A stretch of DNA of 64,000 nt from DATKAS01 sp963773315 (GTDB taxonomy: Bacteria > Actinomycetota > Acidimicrobiia > Acidimicrobiales > DATKAS01), in the NCBI GenBank assembly GCA_963773315.1, contig CAVZAF010000002.1, positions 930,001 to 994,000 on the forward strand, read 5' to 3'. Below the pieces are notes generated by a model. The model was given only the letters and a program-made list of their open reading frames with translations, ran no database searches and was not told the origin of the DNA. Positions 1 through 8,175 of this stretch are shown here, in pieces. Positions within the stretch are counted from its first letter, which is position 1, and each line of letters opens with the position of its first letter. A program made the position numbers and the translations under genes.

Positions 1-2
1 AA

Positions 3-71
3 GCGGTGCTCGCCGAGGGCCTCGAGCACCATCTGTTCCTCGGCCGAGTGCTCGACAAGGTGCGGTCATGA
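3..71 (+). CDS. C-terminal end of an unidentified gene cut by the window edge
   Basis: An open frame enters from the left edge and ends at TGA 69-71. It codes for the tail AVLAEGLEHHLFLGRVLDKV plus RS. The next gene starts at ATG 68, giving an ATGA overlap, so the two are probably translationally coupled in one operon. Too little is present to name the product. Confidence 0.55.
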   Translation, partial: AVLAEGLEHHLFLGRVLDKVRS

Positions 72-430
72 CGACGTTGGTGGTGCTCACCGTCGTCGAG
101 CTCGTGTTGCTCGTCGCGGGCCTCGCCGCGTACCTCTGGATCGTCGGAGGCCAGCTCACCACGGTCGCGGGCACCCTCGAGGAGTGCGACGAGCTCGTCG
201 CGACGATCGAGCGGAACGCCGCCGTGATCACGCCCGGCGTCGAGCACATCAACCGCACCGGGGCTGTCATCGCTGGCGCGCTGCCGTTGCTGTACGGCAT
301 GGCCGAGGGCATCGTTGCCGGCGCGACCTACCAGGCGCCGGCGCCCGACGCCGAGCGTCCCCCGGCCACGCCGGCCGCAGGCACCCGCCGCTCGCGCTTC
401 CACGAAGCGGTCGGCTACTCACCCCGCTGA
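68..430 (+). CDS. Small membrane-anchored protein of unknown function
   Basis: This 120-residue protein opens with a hydrophobic segment at about residues 3-27 (TLVVLTVVELVLLVAGLAAY and following) with almost no charged N-region. It looks like a signal anchor, followed by a mostly soluble part and a low-complexity Pro/Ala tail rich in Arg at the end. The middle (GGQLTTVAGTLEECDELVAT) looks helical and could form a coiled coil. The start ATG overlaps the stop of the upstream gene (ATGA), which supports it. No family is recognised, and the function is unknown. Confidence 0.6.
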   Translation: MTTLVVLTVVELVLLVAGLAAYLWIVGGQLTTVAGTLEECDELVATIERNAAVITPGVEHINRTGAVIAGALPLLYGMAEGIVAGATYQAPAPDAERPPATPAAGTRRSRFHEAVGYSPR

Positions 431-439
431 CCCCACCGA

Positions 440-483
440 GATTGATGATTGAAGGGCGGCATATGCCCCGCCAATCATCAATC
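440..483. terminator. Long inverted repeat between convergent genes, probable bidirectional terminator
   Basis: A perfect 12-base inverted repeat, GATTGATGATTG at 440-451 and CAATCATCAATC at 472-483, encloses a GC-rich inner part that can pair further (GGG 454-456 with CCC 467-469). It sits exactly in the gap between the plus-strand gene ending at 430 and the minus-strand gene ending at 494. No T tract follows on either side. The AT-rich arms contrast with the GC-rich surroundings. Confidence 0.6.
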
Positions 484-493
484 CCGAGGCGCT

Positions 494-913
494 TCAGGGG
501 TCGCGCGGCGTGCTGAGTGGGCCGGCGGTGGGCGCTTGGTACTCGCCTATCCACTCGTCCCTCCACGCGGGGTCGTACTGATCCGCGTTGCAGCTCGGGT
601 GATAGATCGCCACGAGCTCGCGGACGATCTGCTCGCGGTGTGACAGGAGCCCGCCGGGCACCTCGTACGTACAGATCGAGAGCTTGTAACGATCGCCCGC
701 CCGCTTGATCCAGCAAGCGGCGCGTCGGTGGTTGAACGGGAAGTGCTCGCTCGACAGGTCGGCGGACTCGCCCACGAAGATGACTGCGTACTGCTCGCCG
801 CCCGAGTCCTTGCTGAGGATCGCGTAGACGGCGGCAATCGCGGGCGGAGTCCAGCCCGCGAGGACGCGCGGACCTTCGAACGGATACCCCGCGAGCGAGC
901 CGAGGCGGATCAC
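494..913 (-). CDS. Hypothetical protein, possibly GIY-YIG-like fold
   Basis: This 139-residue soluble protein has no signal peptide and starts at GTG 913, three bases after the stop of the upstream small gene (917-919), so it is the last gene of the minus-strand run that starts near 4323. It contains AVYAILSKD, then YAVIFVGESADLSS, then LVAIYHPSCN. The spacing of a first tyrosine strand and a later FVGES is loosely like the GIY...YIG motif of GIY-YIG nucleases, with later Arg and Glu residues available. That is a weak resemblance seen by eye, and the function remains unknown. Confidence 0.55.
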   Translation of the reverse strand: MIRLGSLAGYPFEGPRVLAGWTPPAIAAVYAILSKDSGGEQYAVIFVGESADLSSEHFPFNHRRAACWIKRAGDRYKLSICTYEVPGGLLSHREQIVRELVAIYHPSCNADQYDPAWRDEWIGEYQAPTAGPLSTPRDP

Positions 914-916
914 TCG

Positions 917-1183
917 TCAGTCTCCTCGGCGATCGTCTCGACGCGCGGCGACGGGCCAGTCGGGGAGGCCGGCACGCTTCGCGGCCGCGACGAACTCCGC
1001 GATAGCGACTTCGACGGCGTCGTCGCTCGTCGGTGCCTCGACGACGATCTGTGCGCCATAGCTCGTGCTGCCGATGCCGGATGCGATCCCGCCGTGCGTC
1101 GCGACCGCGTCGGCGAGCTCGACGATCTCGTCGATCGTCATCTCGCGGTCGCCGTCGGCGACGAGCGACACGCTGAACTTCAT
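917..1183 (-). CDS. Small conserved-looking protein in the XdhC/MoxR/VWA operon
   Basis: This is an 88-residue protein beginning MKFSVSLVADGDREMTIDEI. The alternation of a beta strand, a helix (IDEIVELADAVATHGG), a Gly/Ser-rich turn, a strand (AQIVVEAPTS) and a second helix (DAVEVAIAEFVAAAKRAG) suggests a ferredoxin-like alpha/beta sandwich. ATG 1183 overlaps the TGA of the VWA gene (ATGA), which fixes this start against a longer in-frame one at 1330. It is co-transcribed with the VWA gene. No known family is recognised. Confidence 0.65.
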   Translation of the reverse strand: MKFSVSLVADGDREMTIDEIVELADAVATHGGIASGIGSTSYGAQIVVEAPTSDDAVEVAIAEFVAAAKRAGLPDWPVAARRDDRRGD

Positions 1184-2318
1184 CCCAGCTCGGGCAGCAG
1201 CTCGGCGAGCTCTTCGAGGCTGGCGAGGTCGTGTCCTGACAACAGCAGGTCGACGTGCGGCGCCGCGACCATCATCCCGAGCGTGCTGGGGCGGAAGTCG
1301 GTGGCCGTGCCCTTGTGTGGGTTCATCCACACGATCCGGTGGCTCAGCCTCGAGAGTCGCTCCATCGCCGCCGCGAGCACCGCGGGGTCACCCCGGTCGA
1401 GCCCGTCGGAGCAGATCACGACGATCGCCCCTCGGCTCACGCCTCGCCGCCCCCATCCCCGCACGAACGCGTCGAGGGAGTCGCCGATCCGGGTGCCTCC
1501 CTCCCAGTCGAAGACGAGCTTGGCCGCCTCGTCGAGTGCGTCGTCCGGGCGGCGTCGTTCGAGCGCCTTCGTGATCCGAGTGAGGCGGGTGCCGAAGCAG
1601 AACACCTCGACGCGCGACGTGGCGCGGCGTGTCGAGTACGCGAATTGCAGCAGCGCTCGCGAGTAGTCGGACATCGATCCGGACACGTCGAGGATCAGGA
1701 TGACGGGGCGGGGCCGCCTTCGTCGTTGCCGCCAGAAGAGCTCCGCGGGCTCACCGTGCATCCGCATGGTCTCTCGCACTGTCCTGCGGATGTCGTTTTG
1801 GCCGGCGACCTGCGTGGGCTGGCGCGGTGCGTCGAGTGCGACGCCGCGGTGGCACCAGGCGGATGCGGTGGGCGATGCGCCGCAGCGCGGCGAGCTCCTC
1901 CGGGGTGCACGTCGGCGAACGACTTGGTGCGGAAGAGCTCGACGTCGGATGCCACGAGGCCGAGGCGCGCCGGCCGATCGTCGGCATCGTCGTCCGCGCC
2001 AGGCTCGGTGGCGGGGATCTCGAGCACCGCGTTCGGCGTGTGCGGCCGGGCTGATCGCGACTCTGAACGGCTCAGGCAGCCCGTCGTGCTCGTCGAGGAA
2101 GAACGGCGGAACACCCGGTCGTAGGTCGGGATCTGCTCACGCCGGCGCGACGAGTGTCGTGCGCCCGGCCCAGTAGAGGTCGACGAGGTCGGTCGGGATC
2201 GAGCGCCGCCATCGCCTCGCAGTACGTGACCACGTCTCCTGATCCGACCGCGATGCCGTCGGCGCGGCAGCTCGTTGCCGAACGCGACGAAGAGGTCGAC
2301 GTAGGGCGACTCAGCCAC
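1180..2318 (-). CDS. VWA-domain protein of the CoxE family (frameshifted)
   Basis: The C-terminal 199 residues (1180-1779) are intact and carry a von Willebrand factor A domain with the MIDAS signature DVSGSMS, plus ICSDGLDRGDP, typical of CoxE/YehP-like proteins that work with MoxR AAA+ ATPases. The N-terminal half is split among all three frames: starting at GTG 2318 (AESPYVDLFVAFGNEL), with ATEPGADDDADDRPARLGLV, and CTPEELAALRRIAHRIRLVP following in register. At least five indels between about 1790 and 2275 must be assumed. GTG 2318 overlaps the moxR stop. In cox clusters the MoxR/CoxE pair acts in maturation or insertion of the active-site metal, and here the target enzyme is not in view. 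Confidence 0.75.
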
Positions 2319-3179
2319 CAGAGATGACGTTCTCGAGGTTCTCGCGCACGAGCTCGAGGTCGTCGCGCTCCTTCACGACCGCGCCGAGCGTGTCGTCCGC
2401 CGAGCGCGCGTCGAGGTCGGTCTCGCCGAGCACCGTGAGGGTGTTCACCCAGTCGATCGTCTCCGCGACGCCCGGGGGCTTCGCCAGGTCGAGCTCGCGC
2501 AGGCGGTGCACGGCGGCCACGACCTTGCGTGCGAGCACGTCGGACACGGCGGGAGCGCGCACGAGCACGATCTCGACTTCACGCTCGGGCGCTCGGGTAG
2601 CCGACCCAGTGATAGAGGCAGCGGCGCTTCAACGCGTCGTGCAGCTCACGGGTGCGGTTCGAGGTCAGCACGACGAGCGGTGGCCGGTCGGCCGTGATCG
2701 TGCCGATCTCGGGGATCGTGATCTGGAAGTCGGAGAGCAGCTCGAGCAGGAACGCCTCGAACTCGTCGTCGGCCCGGTCGATCTCGTCGATGAGCAGCAC
2801 CGCGCGGTCGCCGGTGCGCAGCGCGTCGAGCAACGGTCGCTCGAGGAGGAACTTCGGCCCGAAGAGCTTGTCGACTTGCTCGTCGTCGGCGACCTGCTGC
2901 TCGGACAGGGCGCGGATCTGCAGCATCTGGCGCGCGTAGTCCCATTCGTAGAGGGCCTGGTTCGTGTCGATGCCCTCGTAGCACTGCAGAGCGGATGAGA
3001 CGACGATCGAGCACCGAGGCCATCGCCTTCGCGACCTCGGTCTTTCCGACGCCTACCTCTCCTTCGAGCAAGAGCGGGCGGCCGAGCGACAGCGCGACGT
3101 AGACCGCAGTGGCCAGTCCGCGGTCGGCCAGGTACCCACCTCCTCGAAGGAGGTCAGTGAGCTCGCCGACGTTGTTCAG
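2311..3179 (-). CDS. MoxR-family AAA+ ATPase, CoxD-like (frameshifted)
   Basis: Walker A is seen in LLLEGEVGVGKTEVAKAM near the N-terminus and Walker B in AVLLIDEIDRADDEFEAFLL, followed by sensor-1 (VVLTSN) and the arginine stretch RELHDALKRRCLYHW. This is the MoxR pattern. The reading frame breaks near 2995 and near 2590; the pieces join into about 290 residues, normal for the family. The first codon that fits the family start is CTG 3179, which overlaps the stop of the preceding small gene as CTGA; no ATG or GTG lies close by in frame. MoxR proteins act as chaperone-like ATPases with VWA partners, matching the gene directly downstream. Confidence 0.8.
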
Positions 3180-3420
3180 CGGGACTCGGGCGGGCCGAGG
3201 ACGAGGTCGCGGATGCTGCCGCCCGAGGTGCTGAGCTTCCCCTCGCGGGCGAGACTTCTCGCCAGGCGCTCGTGAGGTCGCTGCCCGAGTCGGCGTACCC
3301 GTCGAAGGTGATGTCACGCATGTTCTTGCAGTTCTTCGTCGGGCTGCAGTCGTCGTCGAGGTCGGAGCCGGTCTCGTCTTGCGCGGCCCACACTGCCCGC
3401 AGCACCTCGAGCGGCATCAT
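3176..3420 (-). CDS. Small unknown protein between xdhC-like and moxR-like genes (one indel)
   Basis: ATG 3420 overlaps the stop of the XdhC-like gene as ATGA. The product begins MMPLEVLRAVWAAQDETGSD and contains CSPTKNC followed by MRDITFDGYADSGSDL. One indel near 3275 shifts the frame, after which it reads LARSLAREGKLSTSGG and ends PESR with TGA at 3176-3178. The reconstructed protein is about 80 residues. Two cysteines five apart may bind a metal, which is a guess. No family is recognised. Position inside a tightly overlapped operon suggests a part in the same maturation process. Confidence 0.55.
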
Positions 3421-4323
3421 CGGACTGGTTGCGTCATCGGTATCCAGTGTACGCGGGACCGGTCTCTGCCTGCCTCGACGGCGATCGCTTCGGCCAGGAT
3501 CGAGATGGCGACCTTCGCGGGAGTGTCCGCACCGATGTCGAGGCCTGCGGGCCCGTGGATGCGGTCGATATCGGTGACGCCGCGGTAGGCGAGCCAGTCG
3601 GCGCGTGACTTGGCGCATCCGTTGCGACCGCCGATCGCACCGATGTAGCCGACGTCGCTGTCGAGCGCAGCCGACGAGCGCCGGTGCCGGCGAGCTCGAT
3701 GTCGTGCGCGGCGACCACGAGCTTGTCGAGCGGAGCCAGCGCCGCGATGAGGCCGGTGGCGGTCGACACGTCGTTGGTGTCTGCGTCTGCCAGCCGAGCA
3801 GGGCAGCCGCGGCGCCGAGGCGTCGGCGATCGGGCCAGTCCCCACGATGACGACCTTCGTCACGGGGAACAGGATGGTGACGACACGATCGCTGGCGACG
3901 ACGGTGTGGCTCGGGCTTGTCGGTGGACCGACCTCGAGCAGCTCGGTCCCGGTCACGTCCTCGCCGTCCAGATGAGTGACGAGGCCGATGGGCTTGGCCG
4001 AGCGAGCAGCAGCGCTCCAGAGGTCCGTTGGGAGGTCGGTTGCCGGGATCACGAGGCATCGGACCGTGCCGCCGCGGGGAAGCCCGGCGACGAGTGCATC
4101 GACGTCGGTGATGGTCACGTCGACGAGCCGGTTGCGGGGGAGGTCCGGCTCGGCCGTCGAGTGCTCCGCCGAGCAGTGAGCCAACGCGCCCACCACCGGG
4201 GGTGATCGCGATCGCGTCGGTCGCGTCCCGATCAGGAAAGTCGTCGCTCTCGACGATCCAGGCGACGTCGACCTTGGTGCCGGCGCGCAAGCAGGCGGCG
4301 ACGCTCAGGGCGATCCCGTACAC
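3417..4323 (-). CDS. XdhC/CoxI family molybdoenzyme maturation protein (frameshifted)
   Basis: The N-terminal XdhC_CoxI domain is seen in MYGIALSVAACLRAGTKVDV and ITPGGGRVGSLLGGALD. The C-terminal Rossmann-like XdhC domain is seen in VVIVGTGPIADA, DVGYIGAIGGRNGCA and RIHGPAGLDIGADTPAKVAI. About 300 residues are recovered after allowing breaks near 4200, 3800 and 3690. Members bind molybdopterin and help sulfurate or insert molybdenum cofactor into xanthine dehydrogenase or aerobic CO dehydrogenase. GTG 4323 is the start, nine bases after the GNAT gene on the same strand. It heads a chain of overlapping genes running to 494. Confidence 0.8.
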
Positions 4324-4332
4324 GGCCTGAGC

Positions 4333-4819
4333 CTAAGAGCGTGCGGGCGAGAACAAGTACCGGAGCATCGGCCCCGACTCGGTGTGCTCCCACGCCTCGG
4401 CCTCGCTGTCGAGCACGAAGCCAGCGCGTTCGGCCACGCGGCAGCGACGCGATGTTGCGTTCATCGACGATCGCGACGAACCCGTCGACCGGGAGGTGTG
4501 TGACGCCCCACGCGACGGCGAGCTGCACGGCTGCGGTCGCATGCCCGCAGCGGCGGAAGGCGGGGAACACGACGTACGACACGTTTGCGCGACTGTCCTC
4601 CCGCACGCGGAGCTCGACGCCGCCGGCAAGGGCCCCGTCGACCCAGATGCCCCACTGCCGAACCGGCCCCTCGTCGCGCCATCCCGCGCTCCATCGTTCG
4701 ATCGCCCGCTCGACGTCCGCCAGCGAGGCGGCGGGCATCTGGAACCAGCGCAGCTGCTCTGCGTCCTCACCCGCCAGCCACGCCGGCGCATCCGACAGCT
4801 GGAGCGCTCGGAGGTTCAC
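4333..4819 (-). CDS. GNAT acetyltransferase domain, fused in frame to the upstream sigma factor (one indel)
   Basis: The segment MNLRALQLSDAPAWLAG onward, with the acetyl-CoA loop region VVFPAFRRCGHATAAVQLAV and then AIVDERNIAS, is a RimJ/RimL-type GNAT domain. One extra base near 4445 breaks the frame; the end reads VAERAGFVLDSEAEAW to SGPMLRYLFSPARS. A natural start would be GTG 4817-4819, where a TGA in the next frame overlaps as GTGA. In the sequence as given, however, the sigma-factor frame runs straight into the GNAT without a stop. Either this is a real sigma-GNAT fusion or an indel has hidden a normal GTGA junction. Confidence 0.75.
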
Positions 4820-6082
4820 GCGGGCGGCGCTGGCGCGGGCTCGGTTCTCGGACAATGTGCGCTCAGCGTCGTTGCTTGCGAGCACGGCGGCGCGCGCGAA
4901 GGCGTCAGCGGCTTCGGCATCGCGACCGAGCCTCTCGAGGAGGTCGCCGCGCACGCTGTGGAACAGGTGATAGCGATCGAGCGTGCCGGCTTCGGCGAGC
5001 GCGTCGACGAGTCGCAAGCCCTCTGCAGGCCCCGAGGCCATCGAGACAGCAACCGCACGGTTGAGCTCGATGATGGGGGAGCCGGTCGCGTCCATGAGTC
5101 GCTCGTACAGCAGCACGACGCGCGGCCAGTCGGTGGCTTCGACGCTGCTGGCGCGTGAGTGGCACGCCGCGATCGCTGCTTGCAGCGTGTACGGACCGGG
5201 CTCGGGCTGCAGCGCTTCGGCGCGCTCCAGCGCGGCGAGGCCGAGGTGGATGTGCAGGCGGTCCCAACGTCGCCGGTCTTGGTCCGCGAGCAGCACGACC
5301 TCGCCCGAGGGCCCGAGCCGAGCGCCGAGCCGGGACGACTGCAGCTCCATGAGCGCGACGAGCCCGTGGACTTCGGCCTCGTCGGGCGACAGGCGCGCGA
5401 GCTGGCGCCCGAGGCGCAGCGCCTCATGACACAGATCAGGGCGAGTCCATTGCGCTCCCGACGTCGCGGTGTAGCCCTCGTTGAAGATGACGTAGATCAC
5501 CTCGAGCACCGATTTCAGCCGCGTCGAGCGCTCCTCGCCCTCGGGCACCTCGAACGGCACGCCCGCCGCGGCGATCGTCTTCTTCGCTCGCACGATCCGC
5601 TGGGCGACAGTGCTCTCGGGCTGGAGGTAGGCCCGGGCGATCTCCGCTGTCGAGAGGCCGCCGACCAGCCGGAGCGTCAACGCAGCTCTCGACGCCATCG
5701 GCAGCACGGGATGACACGCGACGAACATCATCCGCAGCCGGTCGTCCTCGATCGCGCCGTCGTCGACGTCGGGCTCGAGCGCGGTCTCGACCGTCAGCGG
5801 AGCGAGCTTCTGGTACTTGGCGCTCAGCGTCCGGTCACGCCGGAACCGGTCGACCGCCTTTCGCTTCGCGACCGCCATCAACCACGCCCCGGGGTTTCGA
5901 GGCACCCCGTCGCGCGGCCACTGCACCATCGCGTCGGTGAGAGCGTCTTGTGCGAGGTCCTCAGCGAGGCCGACGTCGTCCACCTGGCGAGCGAGGCCCG
6001 CGACGAGACGGGGAAACTCGATGCGAAACACCGTCTCGATCGCGCGGCCCGTGGAATTGTCAGCGTCCGCGTCGCCGGTCAC
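4820..6082 (-). CDS. ECF sigma factor of the ECF42 (DGPF-associated) type
   Basis: Sigma region 2 is seen in RIEFPRLVAGLARQVDDVGL, EDLAQDALTDAM and PGAWLMAVAKRKAVDRFRRD; region 4 in ALTLRLVGGLSTAEIARAYL and ESTVAQRIVRAKK. The long C-terminal TPR-like extension (VIYVIFNEGYTATSG, EVHGLVALMELQSSR, VVLLYERLMDATGSPIIELN, HSVRGDLLERLGRD) marks the ECF42 group, whose members sit beside DGPF/YCII proteins, as here. GTG 6082 gives the usual short N-terminus; GTG 6127, overlapping the YCII stop as GTGA, would add 15 residues. No anti-sigma gene is seen; the C-terminal extension is thought to control activity in this group. No stop separates it from the downstream GNAT domain. Confidence 0.85.
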
Positions 6083-6123
6083 TCCACCGATTGAACCACC
6101 AGCGCGGTCGACGACGAGAAGGG

Positions 6124-6468
6124 TCACTCCGGACCGAACACCGGCCGCACCCGGACCTCGCCCTCGCCGAGCACCCCGAGGAACCGCTTCGACCACTCGA
6201 TCGCCTCGGCGAGGTCGCGGCACTCCATCAACGCCCAGCCCCCGATGAGCTCCTTCGCTTCGGTGAACGGGCCGTCGACAACGGTGTACTCGCCGTTGCT
6301 CAGCGAGATCTTCGCCCCCATCGCCGTCGGGCCGATGCCGCCGGTCGCGACGAGCACGCCCGCATCGATCGCCCCTTTGGCGAAGACGTCCATGCGCGCC
6401 ATCAGGTCCGGGTCCGGCGGGGGCATGGGCACCGACTCGTCACCGAGTGTGTAGCCGAGGAAACGCAT
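6124..6468 (-). CDS. YCII-related DGPF-domain protein, partner of the ECF42 sigma factor
   Basis: The 114-residue protein starts MRFLGYTLGDES and holds the name-giving motif VDGPFTEAKELIGG together with GPTAMGAKISLSNGEYTVVD and a C-terminal VRPVFGPE. Such proteins have a ferredoxin-like YCII fold and are the standard genomic neighbours, and often targets, of ECF42 sigma factors; their activity is unknown. ATG 6468 is preceded by a strong Shine-Dalgarno, AGGAGG, six bases upstream. Its TGA overlaps a possible GTG start of the sigma gene, so the two are coupled. Confidence 0.85.
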   Translation of the reverse strand: MRFLGYTLGDESVPMPPPDPDLMARMDVFAKGAIDAGVLVATGGIGPTAMGAKISLSNGEYTVVDGPFTEAKELIGGWALMECRDLAEAIEWSKRFLGVLGEGEVRVRPVFGPE

Positions 6469-6556
6469 GAGATCCTCCTGGGGGTCTCCGGAGGCGGTCC
6501 CAGCGACTGCCTCTCACCAGTGCGTCGAACGACACCGGCGAAGATCGACAACTGAG

Positions 6557-6628
6557 CGCCCTCGGCAGGATTCGAACCTGCGCACCCGGCTCCGGAGGCC
6601 GATGCTCTATCCCCTGAGCTACGAGGGC
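6557..6628 (-). tRNA. tRNA-Arg with anticodon CCG
   Basis: On the minus strand a full cloverleaf folds: acceptor GCCCTCG with CGAGGGC, D arm GCTC/GAGC, anticodon arm TCGGC/GCCGG (one T-G pair) enclosing loop CTCCGGA with anticodon CCG, and T arm GCAGG/CCTGC with loop TTCGAAT. The discriminator base is G, and no CCA is encoded. Anticodon CCG reads CGG arginine codons, common in such a GC-rich genome. It lies between the divergent YCII and GMC genes. Confidence 0.95.
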
Positions 6629-6663
6629 GGGGAGTTCGAGGGTAGTCGCGCGAGACTCCCGCG

Positions 6664-8175
6664 ATGTCGGGTCCGCCTGTCGACGTGATCATCGTGGGAG
6701 GCGGCTCAGCCGGATGCGTGCTCGCGGCACGGTTGAGTGAGGATCCCCATCGGTCCGTCCTCCTCCTGGAGTCCGGTCCAGACTGGAGGCCGGCCGATGC
6801 GGCCTCAGAGATCCGGTCGCTGAACCCTGGGCTCGTCATCGGCGAAGCGAAGTTCGACGACTTGCAGTACCCCGCGTTGCTCGCCCGGCGCACGCGCCAC
6901 CAAGAGCCCGAGCTGTTCTGGCGCGGACGCGGCGTCGGCGGCTCGTCGACGATCAACGGGATCCTCGCGATCCGCCCGCTGCCCGAAGACCACGACGGCT
7001 GGTCGCTGCCGGGCTGGGCGTGGGACGACGTGCTGCCCGCGTACCGACGGCTCGAGACCGAGCACGACTTCGGCGCCGACCCCTGGCACGGCACCGACGG
7101 GCCGATGCCGATCTTCCGCATCCCGCGGGAACGGTGGGGTGCTGTCGATCGGGCGCTCTGCGACGCGGCCCTCGCCGCCGGCTACGGATGGTGTGCGGAT
7201 CACAACGCGCCCACCGGAGAGGGCGTGTCGCCATACGCGATCAACGGTGACCCGGTCCGCGAGGAGCGCGTCACCACGAACGACGCGTACCTCGAGGCCG
7301 CTCGCGACCGGCCGAACCTGCGCATCGTCGGCGACGCGTTGGTCGATCGGGTGCTCATCGAGGACTTGCGTGCCGTCGGCGTGCGCGTGCGTCTCGACGG
7401 GGAGTGGACGACGATCGAGGGCGGTCAGGTCGTCCTCAGCGCGGGGGCCGTGCACTCGCCTGCGATCCTCCTGCGCTCCGGGATCGGGCCAGGGCTGTCG
7501 ATCGACCTGCCGGTCGGCGAGCATCTGCAGGACCATCCCGTCGTCTACGCCGTGGTGCCACTGCGCACCGAGGCGCAGCCCGCGACGCCGTTCGACCGTC
7601 ACACCAACGTGTGCCTGCGCTACTCGTCAGGGCTCGCCGGCGCGGGACGCAACGACATGATGATCGTCGGGATGAACCGCACGCCGGTCGGTCCGGTCGG
7701 TCTCGTCGGTGTGTGGATCAACGAGTGCTTCTCGGAGGGAAGGCTGCGGCTCGCGTCGCCTGATCCGACCGTCGACCCGTTGATCGACGAGGACATGGTC
7801 AGCGACGAGCGCGATCGAGTGCGCATGGTCGACGGGGTGCGCCGCATCATCGAGCTCGTGGCGTCCGGCGCCGTGCAGGACCTCGCCGCCGCCCCCATGT
7901 TCGATCGGCTCGGCGGTGCGATGCCCACGGCCGACTTCACCGACGGCGAGCTGGCCGACTGGGCCGATCGCGCTTCGAGCGACGCGCAGCACATCTGCGG
8001 CACCGCGCGGATGGGGCTCGGCGACGACGCGGTGGTCGATCCCCTTTGTCAGGTGCGCGGTGTCGATGCGCTGAAGGTCGTCGACGCGTCGGTGTTCCCG
8101 CGAGTGCCGCGCGCGAACACCCACCTGATGGTGCTCGCGACTGCGGAGGTCATCGCTCGCTCAGGAACGTGGTGA
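6664..8175 (+). CDS. GMC-family FAD oxidoreductase (choline dehydrogenase-like)
   Basis: The intact 503-residue protein has the FAD-binding dinucleotide motif VDVIIVGGGSAGCVLAARLS at the N-terminus, the GMC signature RGRGVGGSSTINGILAIR near residue 95, the second signature VVLSAGAVHSPAILLRSGIG near residue 265, and the C-terminal catalytic region QHICGTARMG and PRANTHLMVLATAEVI. The catalytic His is in HICGT and the second conserved position is Asn in PRANTH, as in choline or glucose-methanol-choline oxidases. It acts on an alcohol that cannot be named from sequence. Its end overlaps the convergent alpha/beta hydrolase by 26 bases. Confidence 0.9.
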   Translation: MSGPPVDVIIVGGGSAGCVLAARLSEDPHRSVLLLESGPDWRPADAASEIRSLNPGLVIGEAKFDDLQYPALLARRTRHQEPELFWRGRGVGGSSTINGILAIRPLPEDHDGWSLPGWAWDDVLPAYRRLETEHDFGADPWHGTDGPMPIFRIPRERWGAVDRALCDAALAAGYGWCADHNAPTGEGVSPYAINGDPVREERVTTNDAYLEAARDRPNLRIVGDALVDRVLIEDLRAVGVRVRLDGEWTTIEGGQVVLSAGAVHSPAILLRSGIGPGLSIDLPVGEHLQDHPVVYAVVPLRTEAQPATPFDRHTNVCLRYSSGLAGAGRNDMMIVGMNRTPVGPVGLVGVWINECFSEGRLRLASPDPTVDPLIDEDMVSDERDRVRMVDGVRRIIELVASGAVQDLAAAPMFDRLGGAMPTADFTDGELADWADRASSDAQHICGTARMGLGDDAVVDPLCQVRGVDALKVVDASVFPRVPRANTHLMVLATAEVIARSGTW

